Shown: positions 6,480-12,708 of the stretch, piece after piece
Layout: each line of letters starts with the position of its first letter
How positions within the stretch are numbered: position 1 is the first letter of the stretch
NCBI GenBank assembly: GCA_964546435.1
Contig: CAZJKJ010000064.1
Coordinates: forward strand, 1-19,964
DNA length: 19,964 bases
Source of the DNA: CAYNST01 sp964546435
GTDB lineage: Bacteria > Pseudomonadota > Gammaproteobacteria > Pseudomonadales > Cellvibrionaceae
Direction: 5' to 3'
Program-made: the position numbers and the translations under genes
The notes under the pieces: generated by a model
The model's input: the letters and a program-made list of their open reading frames with translations, nothing else
The model's database searches: none
Told to the model about the DNA's origin: nothing

Positions 6480-7745
6480 CTATTTGGCGTTTAGAAATTC
6501 CGGATAAGCCTCCATTCCACATTCGGACAGGTCGACTCCCGCGAATTCGTCTTCCTCGGACACACGCACTCCCATGAGTGTCTTGATGATGAACCACACC
6601 AGCAGCGAGAGGGAAAATACCCAGACAAAAATCGTCAGACCGCCAACCAACTGCCCGATAAATGTCGCTTCGGCGTCGGAAAGCAGCACCGCGAAGATGC
6701 CCCAGATGCCCACCACTCCGTGCACGGATATGGCACCAACCGGATCGTCGATCCTGAGTTTGTCCAAGGTGATGATGCTCAAGACCACCAGCGCTCCCCC
6801 GACGGCACCGATACAAGCAGCCAGTAGCGGCGAAGGATCGGCAGGTTCGGCGGTGATGGCGACCAGACCCGCCAATGCGCCATTGAGCAACATGGTCAAA
6901 TCCGATTTGCCGTACTTCAATCGCGCCACCACGAGCGCAGCGATCAGGCCACCACAGGCCGCCGCGTTGGTATTGAGGAACACCATGGCAACTTCATTGG
7001 CCGACGCTATCGAATCGATGGAGAGGGTCGAGCCTCCGTTGAAGCCGAACCAGCCCATCCACAGGATAAACGTGCCCAGAGTTGCCATTGGCATGTTGGC
7101 ACCCGGAATTGCGTTGATTACACCGTTGGGACCGTACTTGCCTTTGCGCGGGCCCAGTATCAGCACACCGGCCAGGGCTGCCGACGCACCCGCGAGGTGA
7201 ACAATGCCGGACCCTGCGTAATCGGTGTAGTTGAGTTCGTAAAGACCCAGCACTGGCTTTCCACCCCAGGTCCAACTGCCTTCCATTGGATAGATAAACC
7301 CGGTCATGAACACTGCGAACAGCAGAAATGCCCAGAGCTTCATGCGTTCGGCGACAGCCCCCGATACAATCGACATGGCCGTCGCAACAAAGACGACCTG
7401 GAAGAAGAAATCTGCGGCGTTGGCATAGGCATTGCCATCCTCGCCCGCAAATTCTGCGTATACCGACGTGGCTAGTGCATCCGCTGATGCGGCGCCGTCC
7501 AGCCCTATATCACTGACAAAAAAGCCACCGCCATACATGAACTGGTAGCCGCAAATCAGATACATGGTGCAGGCGATCGCGAACAATGAGATGTTTTTGG
7601 TAAGAATCTCTGTGGTGTTTTTTGCGCGGACAAGACCCGCTTCGAGCATGGCGAAACCTGCCGCCATCCACATAACCAGTGCGCCCGATATGAGGAAATA
7701 GAACGTATCCAGGGCGTACTGCAATTCAAGTACTGTATTTTCCAT
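6480..7745 (-). CDS. amtB: Ammonium transporter AmtB
   Basis: This 421-residue inner-membrane channel of the Amt/Rh family has about eleven membrane segments. Key residues can be read directly. The twin histidines of the pore are His183 in GIVHLAGASAAL and His342 in ISVHGVVGIWG. Pore phenylalanines lie in ADFFFQVVF (about 111-119) and WFGFNGG. The family motif GPRKGKYGPNG is near 198-208. The cytoplasmic tail (SEEDEFAGVDLSECGMEAYPEF) is the conserved region that couples to GlnK. No long cleavable signal peptide is evident. The ATG at 7745 has GGAG seven bases upstream. It follows glnK copy 1 by 46 bp with no terminator, the usual glnK-amtB operon in which GlnK plugs the transporter when nitrogen is plentiful. 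Confidence 0.97.
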   Translation of the reverse strand: MENTVLELQYALDTFYFLISGALVMWMAAGFAMLEAGLVRAKNTTEILTKNISLFAIACTMYLICGYQFMYGGGFFVSDIGLDGAASADALATSVYAEFAGEDGNAYANAADFFFQVVFVATAMSIVSGAVAERMKLWAFLLFAVFMTGFIYPMEGSWTWGGKPVLGLYELNYTDYAGSGIVHLAGASAALAGVLILGPRKGKYGPNGVINAIPGANMPMATLGTFILWMGWFGFNGGSTLSIDSIASANEVAMVFLNTNAAACGGLIAALVVARLKYGKSDLTMLLNGALAGLVAITAEPADPSPLLAACIGAVGGALVVLSIITLDKLRIDDPVGAISVHGVVGIWGIFAVLLSDAEATFIGQLVGGLTIFVWVFSLSLLVWFIIKTLMGVRVSEEDEFAGVDLSECGMEAYPEFLNAK

Positions 7746-7791
7746 AGCACAACTCCGGCATTTGGATTATTTTCAGAAAATTATTTTCAGG

Positions 7792-8130
7792 TCACAGCGC
7801 GTCGTCGCCGGTTTCGCCGGTCCGGATGCGGATCACCTGCTGCAAAGCAGAAACAAATATTTTCCCGTCGCCGATTTTGCCGCTATGGGCCGCCTTGCTG
7901 ATTGCGTCAACCACCGAGTCAACCATGCTGTCGGCAATTGCCACCTCCAGTTTGGTTTTCGGCAGAAAATCCACCACATATTCGGCACCGCGATAAAGTT
8001 CGGTATGGCCTTTCTGACGACCAAAGCCTTTTACTTCGGTGACTGTAATACCTTGAACGCCGATGTCGGATAATGCTTCACGCACGGCATCGAGTTTGAA
8101 CGGCTTGATTACGGCAGTGATGAGTTTCAT
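7792..8130 (-). CDS. glnK: P-II nitrogen regulatory protein GlnK, first copy
   Basis: The 112-residue P-II protein has Tyr51 at the tip of the T-loop (TELYRGAEY) and the B-loop KIGDGKIF. I choose the ATG at 8130 (MKLITAVIKPF) because it matches the family N-terminus and has AGGAG seven bases upstream. The in-frame ATG at 8175 would add 15 residues with no family match. It sits directly before amtB, as expected for the partner that blocks ammonium uptake, and 71 bp after the porin gene with no terminator between. It is therefore likely co-transcribed with both from the candidate NtrC/sigma-54 promoter upstream of the porin. Confidence 0.96.
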   Translation of the reverse strand: MKLITAVIKPFKLDAVREALSDIGVQGITVTEVKGFGRQKGHTELYRGAEYVVDFLPKTKLEVAIADSMVDSVVDAISKAAHSGKIGDGKIFVSALQQVIRIRTGETGDDAL

Positions 8131-8201
8131 TGGATTACTCCTGTCAGTTAGTTCGTGCCGCGAGCACGGAAACACCGTCCGCGTGAGCGGCGCGCTGTCA
8201 A

Positions 8202-8879
8202 TTACTCGCCAATGGGTAACGTGTAGGAAACGACGAATTTCAGATCGTCATCATCGGTTTCATCCGCGACGAACTGACTTAGCGTAAAACTGAGATTGTC
8301 GTTGTAGGCGTAACTGACATTCACGTGGACCGGCTTGCACTCGCCGTCGTCATCATCTGATGGACAACTGCTCCAGGAGTCGTGCATGCCGACGAGTACC
8401 GAGATGGCATCGAAGCCGGCTGACAGGGTGTAGTAGTTGTAGCCTGAACCGCCGGCCACGTTGTCGTAATAGGAAAAGGCCACCGGCCCGACGCCGAGGG
8501 TCAGGATCACTTCGGTGAGGTCAGACGGGTCGACTTCACTGGCGCCGGTGGGGTAGTTGTAATTCCAGATACTCAAATCCGCGGAGAAGAAGTCATCCTC
8601 CCCGAAGGACATTCCGTATCCGGCATAGAGATCGTATTCGGTGCCCGCTGCGGTATCGCCGGAGGAGCCCCAGATGCCCGTGTAGAACCCGGCATTGCTG
8701 TAATTCAAATCGCCTGAGACGGCCGGGGTTCCGGAGCCCAGATCGAAGCCTCGCCAAAGGTAAGTGCTGGCCACGCCTACCGACGCGGATACCTCAGCTT
8801 GAGCAGCCGGTGCGGCAATCCCCACAGCAACTACTACGGCTGTCAGAGATTGACCGATATTTTTTTTGTATGACTTCAT
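8202..8879 (-). CDS. TorF-family putative outer-membrane porin
   Basis: The 225-residue protein starts with a clear signal peptide (MKSYKK basic start, hydrophobic core, cleavage expected after AAQA near residue 28). The mature part has alternating beta-barrel character, ends in Tyr-Thr-Leu-Pro-Ile-Gly-Glu, and carries STYLWRGFDL just after the signal, like the YxxRG signature of the TIGR02001/TorF group. A Cys-containing loop (SSCPSDDDDGECK) has two Cys bracketing an acidic run, a plausible disulfide-closed extracellular loop. The ATG at 8879 is chosen for its strong GGAGGAAG site; the longer in-frame start at 9095 would put non-signal sequence in front. Its position before glnK-amtB and behind a nitrogen-type control region suggests a role in uptake of a nitrogen compound, but the substrate is not known. 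Confidence 0.85.
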   Translation of the reverse strand: MKSYKKNIGQSLTAVVVAVGIAAPAAQAEVSASVGVASTYLWRGFDLGSGTPAVSGDLNYSNAGFYTGIWGSSGDTAAGTEYDLYAGYGMSFGEDDFFSADLSIWNYNYPTGASEVDPSDLTEVILTLGVGPVAFSYYDNVAGGSGYNYYTLSAGFDAISVLVGMHDSWSSCPSDDDDGECKPVHVNVSYAYNDNLSFTLSQFVADETDDDDLKFVVSYTLPIGE

Positions 8880-8964
8880 GAATGCTTCCTCCAAAGTGAT
8901 AGCAGTCTTTTTCAGTGAGAAGCTTTGTAATTCAAACGAACGACCGAGCTTGCGCACTTGCCAT

Positions 8965-8980
8965 AGCATCATCCAAGCCA
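8965..8980 (-). promoter_or_regulatory. Candidate sigma-54 (-24/-12) promoter of porin-glnK-amtB
   Basis: On the - strand the site reads TGGCTTG-GATG-ATGCT. It matches the sigma-54 consensus TGGCACG-N4-TTGCW at 9 of 12 defined positions, with the invariant GG and GC exactly 10 bp apart. Transcription would start near 8954, about 75 nt before the porin ATG. Promoters of this class need an enhancer-binding activator such as NtrC, and a matching site lies upstream. Confidence 0.6.
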
Positions 8981-8999
8981 CAAAGGAATTGCGCTGCCA

Positions 9000-9012
9000 A
9001 ATCAAAAACCTA
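9000..9012 (+). promoter_or_regulatory. IHF-like site between enhancer and promoter
   Basis: AATCAA-AAAC-CTA matches the IHF consensus WATCAR-N4-TTR at all but one defined position. Its centre is near -52 from the predicted start, between the NtrC-type site and the -24/-12 element, where IHF commonly bends DNA at sigma-54 promoters. The motif is degenerate enough that chance occurrence is possible. The position is the main support. Confidence 0.4.
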
Positions 9013-9054
9013 GGCGAATTTCTTGCGGATTCGGACCACTTTCTCCGGAGATTG

Positions 9055-9071
9055 CGAACCAACATGGTGCA
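9055..9071. promoter_or_regulatory. Candidate NtrC binding site
   Basis: On the + strand the site reads CGAACCA-ACA-TGGTGCA. Compared with the NtrC dyad TGCACCA-N3-TGGTGCA, one half is perfect and the other matches at five of seven positions. Its centre (9063) is about 109 bp upstream of the predicted sigma-54 start, a typical enhancer distance. A second half-site, TGGTGCG at 9108-9114, lies 43 bp further upstream, about four helical turns. Together these suggest nitrogen-limitation control of porin-glnK-amtB. Confidence 0.62.
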
Positions 9072-9278
9072 AAGTAACGCGGCACGCACGGTCACAATGA
9101 TCTTTTATGGTGCGTTTTAAATATGCGTCGGGGCGGGCGTTTTCGTGCAACTGACGAGCACGCGGTATTTTATTTCATGACGATTTATTGTTTTGGTGGC
9201 GTGCCGGAAAGCGGCTCCGCCATCGGTGGAAAATCTCCGGTTATTTTTCTTCCGGCTTTTTATGTATCCAGAAGAACC

Positions 9279-9306
9279 TTGAACGCATTTCGTCAGGCGC
9301 TACACT
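9279..9306 (+). promoter_or_regulatory. Candidate sigma-70 promoter of the mscS-family gene
   Basis: TTGAAC (9279-9284) and TACACT (9301-9306) have a 16-bp spacer, each matching consensus at four of six positions. It would start RNA near 9313, about 60 nt before the ATG at 9372. The match is moderate and there is no further support. Confidence 0.35.
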
Positions 9307-9371
9307 GTGACCCCAGCCCGCCGAATGCCCCTTTTCATATTCTTACCGCAACCCACGGAGCCTGATCCCGC

Positions 9372-10982
9372 ATGCCCCTCCGCCATTTTTTATTTTCCGC
9401 ACAACTCAGCATGACGGCGCTGCGTTATTTCTTTCTCGCCACTGTCCTCTGCACAGTGACACTGGGCGTTTCGCCCGCCTTTTCCCAGCCTGCCGACGAG
9501 GCGGTGGCCGAAAATCAGGATGCCGGTGAAGGCGCCGCTGGAACTGACGAACCGGAAGCCGCCGAGCATGAACCGGCGCTGGATATCAGTGACGCTTTGC
9601 CGGTGGGTGAAGTCGTGGAGTCCTGGCAGACGCGCTATCTGGATTTCATGGAGGAGAAGGGGTTCGGGGACAGCTTTTCGGCTCGCATGATTGCAACCGG
9701 CGTGATTGGCCTGCTGTTTCTTATCGGTCTGGTTGTGTCACGATTCGTTGCACGGGTTATCCATCGGCGGTTTTTTCAGGTGGCACGCCGTCTGCGCATC
9801 ACGCAGAAAAAATTCAATTTCTATTACAAGTTCCTGTACTGGCTGTTTATTGCCGTGCTCGCTCTCGCGACTCTGGTGGTTCTGGCCGCAACCTGGGACT
9901 GGGCCGTACTCGGGTTCATGTCGGACGATACCGCCATCAGTCTGCTCGCCACGGCCTTGACCATCTATCTGTTGATTCTCGGGGCATCGATTGCCATCGA
10001 TGTCATCAACGGCTTATTGGAATCTTCATTCCGCCACTGGTCCAAGGCCAGCAGCTCCCGCATCAATACGCTTTTGCCCATCGCTAAAAACACGGTGTTT
10101 GTGGTGGTCTTCGTCATGTTTCTGCTCACGCTGCTCGCCGAGATTGGCATCAATGTCATGCCCCTGCTGGCCGGCGCCGGCGTGCTGGGGATCGCCATAG
10201 GTTTTGGGGCGCAGACGCTGGTAAAAGATCTGCTAACGGGTTTCATCATTATTCTTGAAGACCTGATTCAGGTCGGCGACGTCGCATCCCTCGGGGGGAA
10301 ATCCGGCGTTATCGAACGGATCACCATCCGCAAAGTTCAGCTACGGGATATGGCGGGTACGGTCTATACCGTTCCGTTTGGCGAGATTTCAATCGTCGAG
10401 AATCTCACCAAGGATTTCAGCTACGCGTTATTCGACATTCGCATCTCCTACCGGGAAGACGTCGATCAGGTTTCGCTGCTGTTGAAACAGTTGGCCGATG
10501 AACTGCGGGCGGACCCCGAATTCACCGACGACATTCTTGAACCGCTGGAATTGATCGGGGTGGATAAATTCGAGCCCAGCGCCGTCATTATCAAAGCGCG
10601 AATCAAAACGCGGCCCATTAAACAATGGCGAATCGCCCGGGAATTCAACCGCCGGATGAAGAAGCGGTTCGATGCTCAACACGTGGAAATGCCGTTTCCC
10701 CATCAGACCATTTACTTTGGCGAAGACAAGTCCGGCCGGGCGCCATTGCTGCAAGCGCGGATTATCGACGCGGACAACGCCCAGCGCCCGCTTGCGCAAC
10801 CCTCACCGCAAAGCGGGGACGACTGCGATGCTGCGAAGCCGGGCCGCGGCGTCGAGAAGGATGCCCAGGATGCAAAAATCAAGGATGCCGCCGATCAGAC
10901 CGGATCGGCTAAGCCCGCGTTGCTGCTGGGGGGGGAGGAGGAACCCAAAGTGGGGGATGAGGAACCGCCTGAACGCGGCTAA
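9372..10982 (+). CDS. MscS-family mechanosensitive ion channel
   Basis: The 536-residue inner-membrane channel releases solutes under osmotic downshock. A signal peptide (hydrophobic about 16-35, likely cleavage after PAFS near 38) leads into an acidic Ala/Glu-rich periplasmic stretch (about 40-80). Membrane helices follow near 107-127, 153-173, 187-210 and 240-260. The pore-lining helix is GAGVLGIAIGFGAQTLVKDLLTG at about 268-290. The MscS beta domain comes next (VGDVASLGGKSGVIERITIR and YTVPFGEISIVENLT, about 301-345), then the alpha/beta domain ending in FPHQTIYF. The last ~80 residues are a charged, disordered tail. The ATG at 9372 has GGAG eleven bases upstream; the in-frame ATG at 9411 would also leave a full signal peptide. 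It is divergent from the nitrogen operon. The subfamily is not assigned. Confidence 0.93.
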   Translation: MPLRHFLFSAQLSMTALRYFFLATVLCTVTLGVSPAFSQPADEAVAENQDAGEGAAGTDEPEAAEHEPALDISDALPVGEVVESWQTRYLDFMEEKGFGDSFSARMIATGVIGLLFLIGLVVSRFVARVIHRRFFQVARRLRITQKKFNFYYKFLYWLFIAVLALATLVVLAATWDWAVLGFMSDDTAISLLATALTIYLLILGASIAIDVINGLLESSFRHWSKASSSRINTLLPIAKNTVFVVVFVMFLLTLLAEIGINVMPLLAGAGVLGIAIGFGAQTLVKDLLTGFIIILEDLIQVGDVASLGGKSGVIERITIRKVQLRDMAGTVYTVPFGEISIVENLTKDFSYALFDIRISYREDVDQVSLLLKQLADELRADPEFTDDILEPLELIGVDKFEPSAVIIKARIKTRPIKQWRIAREFNRRMKKRFDAQHVEMPFPHQTIYFGEDKSGRAPLLQARIIDADNAQRPLAQPSPQSGDDCDAAKPGRGVEKDAQDAKIKDAADQTGSAKPALLLGGEEEPKVGDEEPPERG

Positions 10983-10996
10983 CTGCCTGCAGGTGC

Positions 10997-11017
10997 AGCC
11001 CGCTGTCGGAGCGGGCT
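10997..11017. terminator. GC-rich hairpin after the mscS-family gene, no T run
   Basis: AGCCCGCT and AGCGGGCT form a perfect 8-bp stem around a GTCGG loop, 15 bp past the stop of the channel gene and 82 bp past the end of chpC on the other strand. Neither side has a T run, so it is not a classical intrinsic terminator. It may act as a 3' RNA-stabilising stem or a weak bidirectional stop between convergent genes. Confidence 0.4.
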
Positions 11018-11098
11018 CGATTCGGGCGGTGATGGTGGTACTTTCAGGACTCCACGGGAGTGAGGGGCAATCGATTGTGACGTTTTAAAACGAAGCAA

Positions 11099-11656
11099 TC
11101 AGAACCGTCGAGTCGCCTTGTAGGCACTGTAGGCTTTCTCCAGCCCCGCCAGATCCGGGATAACCAGATCTTCCACGCCCACCCGGACATGGTAGCTTTC
11201 ATACACATGGGTATCGTCACTCGCGCCCAGAATATCTTCCGGCCTTACGTCAACTTCCTTGGGAATGCCCTGGGTCGGGATGGCTATAAACGGCACGTCC
11301 TCACTGACTCCAGTGTGATTGAACACGGCAATACGGCCGTTGGGGTTGATCCCCGCCACGGATTCACCGTTGATTTTTTCAAAGCTGATCAGGGGCACCC
11401 GGCCGTTGCGCCAGCTGTAGAATCCCAGAAACCAGTCCGGACCGCTGTTATCCGGGAAAATCGGCGCCACCATTGCCATTTCGGCGACTGAAACACAGGG
11501 CACCAACAGAGTTTGCGCCTTGATTGGAATCATCATGCACGGAATGCTGGCGGGCATGCTTGGCTCGGCATTGGCGTCATCAGCAGCGCCTGCATCCGGA
11601 TAGCGTTCATCGGCATCGCTTTCATAGTCGTTTTCGTAGTCGCTTTCGTCATTCAT
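11099..11656 (-). CDS. chpC: CheW-like adaptor, ChpC type
   Basis: The 185-residue protein has a CheW-like fold from about residue 38 to 175 (IPIKAQTLLVPCVSVAEM, WFLGFYSWRNGRVPLISFE, GRIAVFNHTG). CheW-type adaptors link a chemoreceptor to a CheA kinase. The first ~35 residues are a strongly acidic Asp/Glu/Tyr-rich extension not found in ordinary CheW. I choose the ATG at 11656 (MNDESDY) because AGGAGAG lies just upstream; the in-frame start at 11692 adds 12 residues without support. It follows the chpB-like gene by 74 bp on the same strand, matching the chpA-chpB-chpC order of the Pseudomonas pili-chemotaxis cluster. Confidence 0.85.
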   Translation of the reverse strand: MNDESDYENDYESDADERYPDAGAADDANAEPSMPASIPCMMIPIKAQTLLVPCVSVAEMAMVAPIFPDNSGPDWFLGFYSWRNGRVPLISFEKINGESVAGINPNGRIAVFNHTGVSEDVPFIAIPTQGIPKEVDVRPEDILGASDDTHVYESYHVRVGVEDLVIPDLAGLEKAYSAYKATRRF

Positions 11657-11730
11657 CTGCTCTCTCCTGCAACCGGTGTCCCGGCTGCACAATTAATCCT
11701 TACAAGTCCAGCGAGCCGGGTTCGCTCAGT

Positions 11731-12690
11731 TCAAACCGGCTGACTCATCGACTTGAGGGGCCGGGTACCGTATTTGTGCAAGGTCACAAACCTCTGCGCG
11801 AGCTCGGCGGGCGCCGCACTGAAGGCGACACAACCGCGCTTTTCCACACTGCTCGGCATGGAATCCACCGTGCAGGTCGCGTGCGCCTGAGTCCAGACCA
11901 GGCCGCCGCGATGGTGCAGCAGCGTGGAGCTTTTGGCTCCATCGTCTCCCATCCCCGAAAAAATGATGGCACCGCCGCGACCGCCATAGGCACGCGCCAC
12001 TTTCGCTATGACCTGATCAATGGAAGGCCGGAACGGCCCCACCCACACATCGCTGGTTGGCGAGAGTACGCCACCGTCCAGCTCGATCTGGTGAGCCGGC
12101 GAAATGAGGTAGACCGTCTTTTCCCGGATCACCCGAGCCGCATCAACCCGCTCCACTTGCCAGCAGGTCTGGCGGGTTACGACGCGCTGCAGATTGTCTA
12201 TTGCGTGCGTTTCGGTGTGCTGCACATAGATAAATGCGATGCGCGCCAGATCCTCCGGAATACCCTTGAGGAACTGAGTCACCGCCTCGGGGCCGCCTGT
12301 AGACGCCCCCAGTACCCATACATATTCAGCGCGCCGGGCCGGCTTGTCCGCCGGACTTTCCCACACCAGTTGCCGCAGCTTTGAGCCCAGCTGCTTCTCC
12401 CGCTTCTGCTGGCTGCCCGATTCCATTTCGACACTGGCACCCCGGGGCGTTGCGAGCAACAAGTCATCGTCGTAAATGACTGGCACCCCCAGGCTATCCA
12501 GCTGATCCACCACCGCTTCAGCGACCGGGTCGTGCAGGTCCAGATTCGCTACCCAGACATCCACCGCAGGCAGTGGCATGACCAGCCGGTTGAGATCAAT
12601 AGAGGCGCCGACCATGTGCCCTGCCCCCCTCACCAGTCGCTGCAGATATTGCAGTGAGAGGGAGGAAGAGGCTATAACGCCGACGTTCAC
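11731..12690 (-). CDS. chpB: CheB-type methylesterase, ChpB
   Basis: The 319-residue protein has a C-terminal CheB methylesterase domain (about 123-305). The catalytic triad is visible: Ser130 in LGASTGGPEAV, His158 in FIYVQHTETH and Asp250 in FSGMGDDGAKS. This enzyme removes methyl groups from receptor glutamates and resets the sensory array. The N-terminal ~110 residues occupy the place of the receiver domain. They start VGVIASSSLSLQYLQRLV and lack the usual acidic pair and a clear phospho-Asp, so phosphorylation control may be lost. The start is GTG at 12690, with GAGAGG upstream. It lies 18 bp behind chpA, clearly in one operon with it. Confidence 0.9.
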   Translation of the reverse strand: MNVGVIASSSLSLQYLQRLVRGAGHMVGASIDLNRLVMPLPAVDVWVANLDLHDPVAEAVVDQLDSLGVPVIYDDDLLLATPRGASVEMESGSQQKREKQLGSKLRQLVWESPADKPARRAEYVWVLGASTGGPEAVTQFLKGIPEDLARIAFIYVQHTETHAIDNLQRVVTRQTCWQVERVDAARVIREKTVYLISPAHQIELDGGVLSPTSDVWVGPFRPSIDQVIAKVARAYGGRGGAIIFSGMGDDGAKSSTLLHHRGGLVWTQAHATCTVDSMPSSVEKRGCVAFSAAPAELAQRFVTLHKYGTRPLKSMSQPV

Positions 12691-12708
12691 GCGGTCACCC
12701 TCTCGCCA

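Larger units (their letters stand above)
8880..9371. other. Divergent control region between porin operon and mscS-family gene
   Basis: This 492-bp interval has no convincing gene. The left two-thirds holds the candidate sigma-54, IHF and NtrC sites for the - strand operon (separate entries) and an extra NtrC half-site TGGTGCG at 9108-9114. The right end holds a candidate sigma-70 promoter for the + strand channel gene. An 80-codon frame at 9123-9365 lacks a ribosome-binding site and recognisable features. Confidence 0.6.

Noticed and set aside
9123..9365. 80-codon + strand frame in the porin/mscS intergenic region
   Set aside because: There is no ribosome-binding site and no recognisable feature, and it contains the candidate promoter of the downstream channel gene.
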